Shown here piece after piece: positions 53,864-62,367 of a stretch of 64,000 bases of DNA. Positions within the stretch are counted from its first letter, which is position 1; the number at the start of each line of letters is the position of its first letter. The notes under the pieces are model-generated. The model searched no databases and was not told where the DNA came from. It saw only the letters and a list, made by a program, of their open reading frames with translations. This stretch comes from Geothrix sp. (lineage in GTDB: Bacteria > Acidobacteriota > Holophagae > Holophagales > Holophagaceae): NCBI GenBank assembly GCA_019449415.1, contig JAGRPP010000013.1, positions 59,613 to 123,612 of the forward strand, in the 5' to 3' direction. Both the position numbers and the translations under genes were made by a program.

Positions 53864-54742
53864 CTACCGCCCCGCCGTGACGGTCACGCTGAGGGCCCAG
53901 CGGCGGGTGGTGCTGGGGGGCAGCAGGAAACTCCCGGGCTTCTCGCTGAACTCGCCGGCCCAGCCCTCGGGATCGGCATGTCCCTCCCAGGGTTCGAGAC
54001 AGAGGAAGGCGGGGCCAGGATCGGGCTTGGCCCAGAGGCCCAGGTGGGAGAAGCCCTCCCAGCGCAGGTCGAGGGCGGGTCCGGCTTCAGCCTCGAAGCG
54101 CAGGGCTCGGCTGCGGGGCCGATCGAAGATAAGTGCATCTTCCGTGAAGAGAGACTCGCGGAGGGGCAGGATTCGGTCCTGGATGGGACTGGCCCGCAGG
54201 GCCGGATCGAGAAGCCCCTCGCGGGTGAGGCGGCGGAGGGGGCCGGGTTCGTCGGCTTCGAAGATCAGGCGGTGGACCGATTTCGGAAGGCCGGAGGCCA
54301 GTGGCCAGCGGAAGGCGGGATGAAGGCCCAGGCTGGCGGGCAGCGGGTCGGGCCCCGGGTTGTGGAGGGCGAGATCCATGCGCAGGCCCGTGGCGTCCAG
54401 GGTCCAGGTCACCTGCAGCGAGAAGGCGAAGGGATAACAGGCTCGGGTGGCGGTGTCGTCGCGAAGTTCCAGCGTGCATGCGGCTTCCGACCGCGCGATC
54501 CAGGTGAAGTCCCGCTCCCGGGCGAACCCGTGCCGGGGCATGGAGAAGGTCTGGCCCCGGTGCCGGAGGGTGTCGTCGTTCAATCGGCCCACGATGGGGA
54601 AGAGCAGGGGCGCATGCCGCGGCCAGAGCGGGCCCGCGTCCCAGAGCAGGTCGCGTCCGGCAAGGTGCAGGGCGTGGAGCTCGGCCCCGGTAGTGCCGAT
54701 GTCAGCAGTTGAGTTGCCAGCCTGCAATCGATGGATGTCCAT
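53864..54742 (-). CDS. Aldose 1-epimerase family (galactose mutarotase-like) protein
   Basis: 292 aa with the super-sandwich fold signatures ADIGTTGAELHAL, FPIVGRLNDDTLRHRG, SMPRHGFARERDF (the His-containing strand) and LGLHPAFRWPL. The Glu near LCLEPWEGHADP is the likely catalytic base. Closest in plan to LacX/YeaD-like mutarotase homologues that act on sugars or sugar phosphates. Cytoplasmic, stand-alone gene facing the palindromic repeat downstream of miaB. Confidence 0.85.
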   Translation of the reverse strand: MDIHRLQAGNSTADIGTTGAELHALHLAGRDLLWDAGPLWPRHAPLLFPIVGRLNDDTLRHRGQTFSMPRHGFARERDFTWIARSEAACTLELRDDTATRACYPFAFSLQVTWTLDATGLRMDLALHNPGPDPLPASLGLHPAFRWPLASGLPKSVHRLIFEADEPGPLRRLTREGLLDPALRASPIQDRILPLRESLFTEDALIFDRPRSRALRFEAEAGPALDLRWEGFSHLGLWAKPDPGPAFLCLEPWEGHADPEGWAGEFSEKPGSFLLPPSTTRRWALSVTVTAGR

Positions 54743-54807
54743 GCCGTCAGGTTACCGGACCGTGGTACATTGCCCGCCTAGCCTGCCGCAATTCTCCGGG
54801 AGCAGCC

Positions 54808-55350
54808 ATGTCTTTCACGGCGGATGTCATCGCGACGACTCTCCATGCGCCCCTTGCGAATGTGGAGAAGCACTGGCCGCTGGTGACCGAGGCCCTGGCC
54901 ACCCTCAAGATCCTGGAGCCGGCCACCGAGGTGGCGGCCATCGCCACCATCGGGGCCGAGAGCTACCTGTTCTCCCCCGAGAAGGAGCAGGGCACGGAGG
55001 CCTACTTCCGGCGCATGTACGCGTTCAAGCGGGCCCTGGGCAACACCGAGCCCGGCGACGGCGCCCGCTTCTGCGGCCGGGGCTTCATTCCCGTGCGGGG
55101 CCGCGCCGAGTACGCCCGCTTCGGCAAGCTGGTGGGGGTGGATCTGGTGGAAGACCCGGACCGGGCCCTGGATCCCGCCGTGGCCGCCCGCATCCTGGCC
55201 TACGACTTCATGCTGAAAGGGGTGCCCAAGGCTGCCGCCGAGGGCGATTGGGTGAAAGTCCAGCGCCTGGTCCGCGGTGATCTCTCCGGCTGGAAACGCT
55301 TTAACGGGATCCTCATCTCCCTGCTGAAGCTGATGCCGGAGCAGGGCTGA
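54808..55350 (+). CDS. GH19-like (chitinase/endolysin-fold) protein without signal peptide
   Basis: 180 aa. Blocks match the lysozyme-like core of GH19: AAIATIGAESYLFSP (Glu in catalytic position), AYFRRMYAFKRALGNTEPGDGARFCGRGFIPV and RGRAEYARFG. The usual GRGxIQLTGR reads GRGFIPVRGR, with Gln to Pro and Thr to Arg changes in the substrate-binding turn. No signal peptide or wall-binding domain. It could be a domesticated phage endolysin or a cytoplasmic relative with lost or changed activity. GGGAG precedes the ATG. Confidence 0.68.
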   Translation: MSFTADVIATTLHAPLANVEKHWPLVTEALATLKILEPATEVAAIATIGAESYLFSPEKEQGTEAYFRRMYAFKRALGNTEPGDGARFCGRGFIPVRGRAEYARFGKLVGVDLVEDPDRALDPAVAARILAYDFMLKGVPKAAAEGDWVKVQRLVRGDLSGWKRFNGILISLLKLMPEQG

Positions 55351-55379
55351 AGCCATTCACAGGGTCATCCACGAGGAAT

Positions 55380-55465
55380 TGGTGCGCCCGACCAGACTCG
55401 AACTGGTACTCCGTTGCCGGAAGCGGATTTTAAGTCCGCCGCGTCTGCCATTTCGCCACGGGCGC
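55380..55465 (-). tRNA. tRNA-Leu (anticodon TAA)
   Basis: 86 bases, class II. Acceptor GCGCCCG pairs with CGGGCGC, followed by discriminator A and an encoded CCA. D-arm sequence TGGCGAAATGGCAGACGC, anticodon stem GCGGA/TCCGC with loop CTTAAAA (anticodon TAA), a long variable arm (TTCCGGCAACGGAG), and T-arm ACCAG-TTCGAGT-CTGGT. It stands alone between the GH19-like gene and the cytochrome pair. Confidence 0.96.
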
Positions 55466-55512
55466 GCCATTCCAGCCTAACGGCGCCGGGGCCGCCGTGG
55501 TAGCTTCGACCG

Positions 55513-55842
55513 ATGAAGCTCCGTCCCGCCGCGCTGCTGCTGGCGATCCTTCCGGCCGCCCTGACCGCCCAGGTCCGGGACCTGCGGGGCTTCTACCGCG
55601 AACGCTGCGTGGCCTGCCACGGGGCCGACGGCACGGGCCGGGGTCCCGGCGGCACAAAGCTTGGCGGGCGCAACCTCACGGATGCCCGGTGGCTGGCCCG
55701 GCAGGAAGAGGACGCGCTGGTGGCCTCGATACTGAAGGGACGCGGTGCCATGCCCGGGTTCGGACGCCAGATCTCCGAAGCCGAGGCGCGACAGCTCCTG
55801 GCGACTGTCGTGCGTCTACCGGCCCAGCGGAAAAATCACTAG
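55513..55842 (+). CDS. Small monoheme cytochrome c (class I type)
   Basis: 109 aa. Signal peptide MKLRPAALLLAILPAALTAQ, heme motif CVACHGADGTGRG, and an axial Met in GAMPGFGRQISEAEARQLLATV. Full-length mono-domain cytochrome c. No clear ribosome-binding site precedes the ATG. It is followed by a paralogue 64 bases on. Periplasmic electron carrier. Confidence 0.88.
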   Translation: MKLRPAALLLAILPAALTAQVRDLRGFYRERCVACHGADGTGRGPGGTKLGGRNLTDARWLARQEEDALVASILKGRGAMPGFGRQISEAEARQLLATVVRLPAQRKNH

Positions 55843-55906
55843 CGGATCTGGCGCCGCCAGGCTCCCGGCACAAGCTGGCAGGAGGGTAGATCCCACCGAG
55901 GTGCCT

Positions 55907-56287
55907 ATGCGGAAACTCCTGTTGCTCTCCTGCCTGCTGGCCACCGGCCTCCAGGCGGCCGAATCCCCCCAGCTGGCCCGCACCGTACCGGAGCTTCGGG
56001 CCTTCTTCGCGCAGAACTGCGTGAAGTGCCACGGTCTTGATGGCTCAGCCCACAGCGCCGACGGGAAGAAATTGGGCGGGTTCGACTTCACCGATGCGAA
56101 GAAGGCCGCCGGCGAAACCGATGCCGACATGGTGAAGACCATCCGCAAGGGCATCTTCTTCGGCCGGGTCATGCCCTCCTTCAAAGACCAGCTGACCGAG
56201 GCGGATATCGCGCTCCTGGTGAAGGAGGTGCTCCGCAAGGCCGAAAAGGGCAAAGCCATCACCGCGGAACCGGAGGCAGGCCGATAG
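55907..56287 (+). CDS. Small monoheme cytochrome c, paralogue
   Basis: 126 aa. Signal peptide MRKLLLLSCLLATGLQAAE, heme motif CVKCHGLDGSAHS, axial Met in RVMPSFKDQLTEADIALLV, and a Lys/Glu-rich C-terminus. Shares the plan CHGxDGS, KLGG and MPxF with the preceding gene, so the pair arose by duplication. GAGG precedes the ATG. The helicase gene begins 9 bases after its stop. Confidence 0.88.
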   Translation: MRKLLLLSCLLATGLQAAESPQLARTVPELRAFFAQNCVKCHGLDGSAHSADGKKLGGFDFTDAKKAAGETDADMVKTIRKGIFFGRVMPSFKDQLTEADIALLVKEVLRKAEKGKAITAEPEAGR

Positions 56288-56296
56288 GATGAAGGG

Positions 56297-58594
56297 ATGC
56301 CTGGCGCCCCCTCCGATCCTTCCACCCACCCCCTGCTCCGCAACCTGAACGCCCCCCAACGGGAAGCCGTCCAGCATGCCCGCGGGCCCCTGCTCATTCT
56401 GGCCGGGGCGGGGTCCGGCAAGACCACGGTGATCACCCGCCGCATCGCCTGGCTCATCGAGGAGGAGGGCGTCCATCCGGGCTCGATCCTGGCCATGACC
56501 TTCACCAACAAGGCCGCCGAGGAGATGCGGGAGCGCGTCCAGCGCCTGGTGTCCGTGCCCGCCGCGCAGATGTGGGTGAGCACCTTCCACAGCTTCTGCA
56601 CCCGGATCCTGCGCCGCGAGGGGGAGCGCACGCCCGTGGGTCGGGATTTCGTCATCTTCGATCCGGCGGACCAGAAGAGCCTCATCAAGCAGGTGCTGGT
56701 GGAGCTGAAGCTGCCTGAGAAGCAGTTCCATCCCAAGAAGGTGCTGGAGATCATCAGCGACTTCAAGAACCGCTGCCTGCTGCCGGAGGAGGCCCGCGAG
56801 GAGGCCCTGGACCCCTGGACCCGCAAGGTGCTGGACGCCTACGACCTCTACCAGAAGGGTCTGAAGAACCACCGTGCCTGCGATTTCGACGACCTGCTGC
56901 TCTGGACCGAGCGGCTCTTCCGCGACCCCGTGATGCAGGCGGCCTACGGCGAGCGGTTCCGCTACATCCTGGTGGACGAGTACCAGGACACCAACCGCGC
57001 CCAGTACCTGCTGGTGCAGCACCTGGCCCGCCGCCACCACAACCTCTGCGTGGTGGGCGACGAAGACCAGTCGATCTACGGCTGGCGCGGGGCCGACATC
57101 CGCAACATCCTCGATTTCCAGCAGGACTTCCCCGAGGCCGTGCGCATCGAGCTGCTGCAGAACTACCGTTCCACGAAGAAGATCCTGGATGCGGCTTCCG
57201 AGGTGATCGCCAACAACTCCCAGCGCGTGGAGGGGAAGGGGTCGCTGAAGACCGACCTGGGGGACGGTGAATCCATCCAGTTCAAGCTGGCGGACGAGGG
57301 GCGCCTGGAGGCGGAGTGGGTGGTGCAGCGCATCCAGGAGCTGCGGTACCTCGAACCGGAGATCAAGGTCGCCGTGCTCTACCGCGCCAACTGGCAGTCC
57401 CGGCAGATGGAAGAGGCGCTGCGCGCCCAGAACCTGCCCTACCGGCTGGTGGGCGGGGTGAAATTCTACGAGCGGCAGGAGGTGAAGGACCTCATCTCGT
57501 ATCTGCGCCTCATCTCGAATCCTTTCGACTTGGTGAGCTTTCGCCGCTGCGTGAACGCGCCCACCCGCGGCGTGGGGCCCACCACCCTGGGGAAGATCGA
57601 GGGGGCCATCCCCGAGGGCGGCACGCCGCTCGAAGGGCTCGCGCTCCTGCTGAGGGCGGGCGAGCTGAAGGGCCGAGCCCAGCGGGAGCTGGGCAAGTTC
57701 CTGGACCTGTTCCACCGCGCCGGATCGGAGCGCGAAGCCCAGGGGCTGGCAGGTCTGGTGAAGTGGGTGCTCCAGGAGAGCGGCTACCTCCAGAGCCTGG
57801 AGGATGAGGCCACGCTGGAGGCCGAAGGGCGTATCCGCAACCTGGAGGAATTCCTCAGCGCCGCCGCCGAATCCGAATCCCTGGGTCTGCGCCTGTCGGA
57901 GTTCCTGGATCGCATCACCCTGGCCTCGGACACGGACCAGCTGGAAGAGGCCGCGCAGCTCAGCCTCATGACCATCCACTGCGCCAAGGGCCTGGAGTTC
58001 CCCTATGTGTTCGTCATCGGCATGGAGGAAGATGTCTTCCCCAACCGCAACGCCCGGGAGACGCCGGAGGGACTGGAGGAAGAGCGGCGACTCTTCTATG
58101 TGGCCATCACCCGGGCCCAGCGGCGCCTCACCCTCAGCGCCGCTCGCCGCCGCCGCATCATGGGCACCGAGATGCTCTCCATGCCCAGCCGCTTCCTGCG
58201 GGAGCTTCCCGCCGAGGCCCTGACGGCGCCCATCCGGTGGGGCACCGAACTCTACCAGTCGGGGGAGGGCGTGCGGCCGGGCAGCTCCTTCACCCGCGGG
58301 GCCGGCGGCGCTTCCGTGGCGACGGAGCTGCAGCGCATCCGCAGCTTCTTCGACCGGGTCAAGGAGGTTCCGGCTCCTTCGGGTGAACCAGAGGGCGGCA
58401 GGCTCTCCGAACCTGCCGAATCCAAAGATCCGACTGCTTTCGAGGCGGGAACGCGGGTGAAGAGCGCCCGCTTCGGCGCAGGCACCATCCTGGCGGCCTC
58501 GGGCCGGGGGGATGGCCTGACCTACACCGTGCGGTTCGATCAGGGCGGCGACAAGCGCATCATGGCGCGGTTCGGGGGGCTGGAGCGGGTCTGA
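56297..58594 (+). CDS. pcrA: UvrD/PcrA-family ATP-dependent DNA helicase
   Basis: 765 aa. SF1A motifs in order: LNAPQREAV (Q), ILAGAGSGKTTV (I), AMTFTNKAAEEM (Ia), ILVDEYQDTNRAQY (II), VVGDEDQSIYGWRGA (III), LLQNYRS (IV), STVIHCAKGLEF equivalent LMTIHCAKGLEFPYVFV (V), RRLFYVAITRAQ (VI). The C-terminus has the PcrA-type Tudor-like end (GTRVKSARFGAGTILA). Acts in nucleotide-excision repair and clearing of replication obstacles. The tight link to the cytochrome gene is unexplained. Confidence 0.94.
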   Translation: MPGAPSDPSTHPLLRNLNAPQREAVQHARGPLLILAGAGSGKTTVITRRIAWLIEEEGVHPGSILAMTFTNKAAEEMRERVQRLVSVPAAQMWVSTFHSFCTRILRREGERTPVGRDFVIFDPADQKSLIKQVLVELKLPEKQFHPKKVLEIISDFKNRCLLPEEAREEALDPWTRKVLDAYDLYQKGLKNHRACDFDDLLLWTERLFRDPVMQAAYGERFRYILVDEYQDTNRAQYLLVQHLARRHHNLCVVGDEDQSIYGWRGADIRNILDFQQDFPEAVRIELLQNYRSTKKILDAASEVIANNSQRVEGKGSLKTDLGDGESIQFKLADEGRLEAEWVVQRIQELRYLEPEIKVAVLYRANWQSRQMEEALRAQNLPYRLVGGVKFYERQEVKDLISYLRLISNPFDLVSFRRCVNAPTRGVGPTTLGKIEGAIPEGGTPLEGLALLLRAGELKGRAQRELGKFLDLFHRAGSEREAQGLAGLVKWVLQESGYLQSLEDEATLEAEGRIRNLEEFLSAAAESESLGLRLSEFLDRITLASDTDQLEEAAQLSLMTIHCAKGLEFPYVFVIGMEEDVFPNRNARETPEGLEEERRLFYVAITRAQRRLTLSAARRRRIMGTEMLSMPSRFLRELPAEALTAPIRWGTELYQSGEGVRPGSSFTRGAGGASVATELQRIRSFFDRVKEVPAPSGEPEGGRLSEPAESKDPTAFEAGTRVKSARFGAGTILAASGRGDGLTYTVRFDQGGDKRIMARFGGLERV

Positions 58595-58648
58595 AGCTCC
58601 CGGCCAGCACCTCTTCCGATGCTGCCAGCGCGCCGAAGGTTCTCTCCC

Positions 58649-59569
58649 TCACAGCAGGTCCAGCAGGGCCTCCTCCGGCGAAGGGAAGCGGAAGGGGAAG
58701 CCGAGGACCTCGGCCTTGCCGGGATGGACAAAGGCACCCCGCAGGAGCAGGTCGCGGCCGAGTTCGCCCAGGGCCAGGCGGACGCCGGCGGCGGCGAGAA
58801 ACCCCGGGATGGGCGCCAGCGGGCGGTGGAGCTGCTTCGACAGCAGTCGCAGGAAGACGGCCTGGGATACGGGCTCGGGGGCCGTGGCGTTGAAGGGACC
58901 TTCCCAGGCCGGGTTCTGGGCCGCCGCCAGCAGCATGGCCACCAGGTCGTGGAGGTGGATCCAGCTGAGACCCTGGCGACCGTCCCCGAGCCGGCTGCCG
59001 GCCCACAGCCGTACGGGGAGCGCCATCTTCGGCAGGGCGCCGCCGTTCCGGGCCAGCACCATGCCGAGGCGCGCGATCGCCACGCGCATGCCGAGGCTCT
59101 GGGCCGTCAGGGCCGCGGCTTCCCAGGCCAGGCAGACCTCCGGCAGAAAGCCCGTGCCGGCCGGGCTCAGCTCGCTCAGGGGCGTGTCGTCGGGGGCCGC
59201 TCCGTAGTAGCCGATGGCCGAGGCGTTGACCAGCACGGCGGGACGGCGGGTGCAGCCACGGAGGCCCTCGACCAGAGCCTCCGTGGGACCCACCCGGCTC
59301 TGGAGGAGGATCTGCTTCCGTTTGGCGGTCCAGCGCCGGTCCGCGATGCCCTCGCCGGCGAGGTTGAAGACGGCGTCCGCGCCTTCCAGGGCTTCGATGG
59401 GATCCTCCCACCCCTGCGCCTTGGCCCCAGGGGGCAGTACCGCCGAACCCGGCCGGCGCGTGAGGACCACCACCTCGGCGCCCGCCCTCACCAGCGCCTT
59501 CACGAGGGCTCGGCCCACCAGGCCGGTGCCTCCGGCCACCACCACGCGTTGCAAGGGCTGTTCGGCCAT
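58649..59569 (-). CDS. TIGR01777/YfcH-family SDR epimerase-like protein
   Basis: 306 aa. NAD(P)-binding VVVAGGTGLVGRALVKAL at the N-terminus, VFNLAGEGIADRRWTAKRKQ (family-specific), an active-site segment NASAIGYYG (Ser and Tyr), and LSWIHLHDLVAMLL, with the C-terminal DUF1731-like part PFRFPSPEEALLDLL. GGAG precedes the chosen ATG. Role unproven; homologues are cytoplasmic and sometimes linked to cell division or plastid-type functions. Confidence 0.88.
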   Translation of the reverse strand: MAEQPLQRVVVAGGTGLVGRALVKALVRAGAEVVVLTRRPGSAVLPPGAKAQGWEDPIEALEGADAVFNLAGEGIADRRWTAKRKQILLQSRVGPTEALVEGLRGCTRRPAVLVNASAIGYYGAAPDDTPLSELSPAGTGFLPEVCLAWEAAALTAQSLGMRVAIARLGMVLARNGGALPKMALPVRLWAGSRLGDGRQGLSWIHLHDLVAMLLAAAQNPAWEGPFNATAPEPVSQAVFLRLLSKQLHRPLAPIPGFLAAAGVRLALGELGRDLLLRGAFVHPGKAEVLGFPFRFPSPEEALLDLL

Positions 59570-59703
59570 GGCGGACTCCGCTCCGGATGCAAGCATAGGC
59601 CTTCCCGGGCCGGCGTCCGGCCGGGAAAACCGGCCCGTCCAGGTCCGGGTACCATAAGGACTGGCCTTGAGCCCCGGGCGGGCTCCCCTCCGCCGAGGTT
59701 CCC

Positions 59704-61347
59704 ATGCGCTTCCTGCTCTCCAACCTGTCGCTGAACTTGGGTGAGGAGGCGCTCGATCTGGCGAGGCCGCTGGCCCACGCCCTGGGCGGCGCGCCGGAGG
59801 ACTATCGCGCGGTGGTTCTGGAGCGCCGCAGCCTGGACGCCCGACACAAGGGGGCCATCCGCTTCCTGACGACCCTGAGCTTCGAGACGGAGCGCGCCTT
59901 GGAGCTGGGGCCGAGGCCCGGCGGGCTCAAGCTCGACCGGGCGCCGGAGCCGGCCCCCTACGCGGTGACCCCGCCACCCCGCCGCCCGCGGGTGGTGGTG
60001 GTGGGCAGCGGCCCTGCGGGGACTTTCTGCGCCCTGCGCCTGCTGGACTACGGCTTTGAACCCGTCGTGCTGGAGCGCGGGCCCGCCATGGGCGAGCGGG
60101 TGCAGGCCATTGCGGGCCTGTGGAAGGAGGCGGTGCTGGATCCCGAGGCCAACGCCCAGTTCGGCGAGGGCGGGGCAGGCACCTTCAGCGACGGCAAGCT
60201 CACCACGCGCATCGGGCATCCGGCCACGCGCTATGTGCTGGATGCCTTCGTGCGCTTCGGCGCGAACCCCCGGATCCTCTACCTCGCCAAGCCCCATGTG
60301 GGCACGGATGTCATCCGCCGCTGCACGGTGCTCATCCGCAAGGAGGCCGAGGCTCGCGGCGCGCAGTACCGATTTCGAGCCCGGTTGGTCGATGTGAGAT
60401 TCGATGACGAAGGCCGCGTTCGTGCCGCCGTGCTGGACACCGGCGAGGAACTCCCCTGCGAGGCCCTGGTGCTGGCGCCGGGCCACAGCGCCCGGGACAC
60501 CTTTGAGATGCTGCACGGCCATGGCGTGGCCATGCGCCAGAAGCCCTTCGCCATGGGCGTGCGGGTGGAGCATCCGCAGGATCTCATCGACCGGTCCCAG
60601 TACGGCCCCAGCGCGGGCCATCCCTCCCTGCCCGCCGCGGACTATAAGCTGGTCTGCAACTTCGGCCTCAACCGCGCGGCCTACAGCTTCTGCATGTGCC
60701 CCGGGGGCGAGGTCATCCAGTGCAGCAGCGAGCCCGGTGGCGTGGTGGTGAACGGCATGAGCAACGAGAAACGCGATTCGGGCTTCGCCAACTCGGGCCT
60801 GGTGGCCAAGGTGAACACGGCGGATTTCGGCAGCGACCATCTCCTCGGGGGCATGTACTTCCAGCGGAAGTGGGAGCAGGCCGCCTTCCGGGCCGCCGGC
60901 GAAACCTACGGCGCCCCCGCCATGGCCGTGCAGGATTTCCTGAAGGGCCGCGCCACGGGCAAGCTGCCGCGGACCAGCTTCAAGCCCTTCGCCGTGGCGG
61001 CGGACTTGAGCACTTGTCTTCCGGGCTTCGTCCAGGAGCAGCTGGCGGGGGCGCTGCCCACCTTCGACCAGAAGATCCACGGCTTCGCCAGCCGCGAAGC
61101 CATCCTCCTGGCCATCGAGAGCCGCACCAGCAGCCCCATCCAGCTCCTACGCGGCGAAGACGGGCAATCCGTGTCCCACCCGGGACTCTATCCCTGCGGG
61201 GAAGGTGCGGGTTTCGCGGGCGGCATCACTTCCGCCGCGGTGGACGGCATCCGGGTGGCGGAGTGGATCGCCCAGAGCGCGGGGGCTCCGGTGTTCCAGC
61301 CCTTCGAGAAGCAGGTCCGGGCCGGCGACCTGGCGAACGAGTACTGA
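59704..61347 (+). CDS. FAD-dependent protein of the COG2509 family
   Basis: 547 aa. An N-terminal alpha/beta domain of about 90 residues (LVLER-like, YRAVVLERRSLDARHKGAI) precedes the dinucleotide fold VVVVGSGPAGTFCALRLLD. The family signature NAQFGEGGAGTFSDGKLTTR follows, then FAMGVRVEHPQDLID and a C-terminal YPCGEGAGFAGGITSAAVDG. Members are uncharacterised flavoproteins of many bacteria and plastids. Single gene between TIGR01777 (divergent) and the TonB-C gene (convergent). Confidence 0.9.
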   Translation: MRFLLSNLSLNLGEEALDLARPLAHALGGAPEDYRAVVLERRSLDARHKGAIRFLTTLSFETERALELGPRPGGLKLDRAPEPAPYAVTPPPRRPRVVVVGSGPAGTFCALRLLDYGFEPVVLERGPAMGERVQAIAGLWKEAVLDPEANAQFGEGGAGTFSDGKLTTRIGHPATRYVLDAFVRFGANPRILYLAKPHVGTDVIRRCTVLIRKEAEARGAQYRFRARLVDVRFDDEGRVRAAVLDTGEELPCEALVLAPGHSARDTFEMLHGHGVAMRQKPFAMGVRVEHPQDLIDRSQYGPSAGHPSLPAADYKLVCNFGLNRAAYSFCMCPGGEVIQCSSEPGGVVVNGMSNEKRDSGFANSGLVAKVNTADFGSDHLLGGMYFQRKWEQAAFRAAGETYGAPAMAVQDFLKGRATGKLPRTSFKPFAVAADLSTCLPGFVQEQLAGALPTFDQKIHGFASREAILLAIESRTSSPIQLLRGEDGQSVSHPGLYPCGEGAGFAGGITSAAVDGIRVAEWIAQSAGAPVFQPFEKQVRAGDLANEY

Positions 61348-61368
61348 TGGAGAGGCCCGCCCCGGCGG

Positions 61369-62265
61369 TCAGTGCCGCTTGGGGGGCTGATTCGGCAGGG
61401 GCCCCGGATGCAGCCGGAAGGCCAGGGTCAGGTTGAAGGTGGCCCACTGGGGCTCGCCGTCCAGCCGGGCGGGCTCGAAGACCCACTGCATGGCATACCG
61501 GAGGGCCGTGGGCTTCAACTCGGCGGGGCCGCTGACGGCGATGGCCCGCCGGGGACGGCCATCCGGGTCGATGGTGATCTGGGCGATCACGGTGCCTTCG
61601 GTGCCCTGGCTGAGGGAGGCCGCGGGATAGGGTGGCGCGGGCGGGCGCACCTTGACCTTCACGCGGCTGAAGTCCACCTCCTGGGCCTTCGGCCGCTCCG
61701 GCGCCGGGCGCTGGGCCGCATCCGCCTGGGCCGGGGCGGCGAGGGGCTGGACCGTCAGGGGCGGCGTGGTCCCGCCCCGGGACAGCCGGATGAGATGCGC
61801 GGCCATGCTCAGGACGATCTGCCGGGTCTGGAAGAGGAGTCCCTGGTCGCCCGCCTGGGCCGCCATGTAGTTGGCGCCCCACTCCCGGGGGGGCGTCTTC
61901 GCGCCCGTCTTCGCGTCCGTCTTCGCGTCCGTCTTCGGGGAGTCCAGGGGAAGCAGGCGCTCGCTGACGCTGAGGAGGCAGGTGCCCTCGCCGTATTGGA
62001 GCGTGATGGGGCTGACCTCCAGGCTGTAGGCCCCTTCCGCGCCTTCGACCTCGGAGGCGGGCAGGACGGGGAGGCCATTGCGGGTGAAGAAGGCGGTGAG
62101 ATCCTCCCGGACCTGGTCTGGATCCAGGCTCACCGCCGCCCGGTTCGAATCGGGAATGAGCACCTTCAGGCTGATGGAGCGCACGGGGCCCAGGCTCGCC
62201 GCGGGTCCGGGAGCCTGGGCTCCGAGGGCGGAGGCGAGGCACAGGATGGCGGCGGGTTGGGGCAT
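61369..62265 (-). CDS. Exported protein with TonB C-terminal domain
   Basis: 298 aa. A signal peptide or short anchor (MPQPAAILCLASALGAQ) leads to an N-terminal domain of unknown fold (about residues 30-170), a Pro/Ala-rich stretch, and a TonB_C domain (VRPPAPPYPAASLSQGTEGTVIAQITIDPDGRPRRA, ALRYAMQWVFEPARLDG). A 12-base tandem array (61895-61936) encodes repeated KTDA units in the middle. No ExbBD neighbours, so it is either a divergent energy transducer or a secreted TonB-C protein. Confidence 0.75.
   Translation of the reverse strand: MPQPAAILCLASALGAQAPGPAASLGPVRSISLKVLIPDSNRAAVSLDPDQVREDLTAFFTRNGLPVLPASEVEGAEGAYSLEVSPITLQYGEGTCLLSVSERLLPLDSPKTDAKTDAKTGAKTPPREWGANYMAAQAGDQGLLFQTRQIVLSMAAHLIRLSRGGTTPPLTVQPLAAPAQADAAQRPAPERPKAQEVDFSRVKVKVRPPAPPYPAASLSQGTEGTVIAQITIDPDGRPRRAIAVSGPAELKPTALRYAMQWVFEPARLDGEPQWATFNLTLAFRLHPGPLPNQPPKRH
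61895..61936. repeat. 12-base tandem repeat inside the TonB-C gene
   Basis: Three and a half copies of GTCTTCGCGTCC (the first differs by one base), read on the minus strand as KTDA repeats. The multiple of three allows copy-number change without frameshift. Confidence 0.85.
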
Positions 62266-62367
62266 GGATGCTCCGGGGAACCTCCATCATTTCATGCCTT
62301 CGGAGTCGGTAATCCGCTATCGTGACTCTCGCGCCGACCCGAAGGCGCACCCCGTCCCGGAGGAACC

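Noticed and set aside
61895..61936. A short array as a possible CRISPR
   Set aside because: Repeats of 12 bases have no spacers, lie inside a coding frame and encode KTDA units. No cas gene or spacer array was seen in the window.
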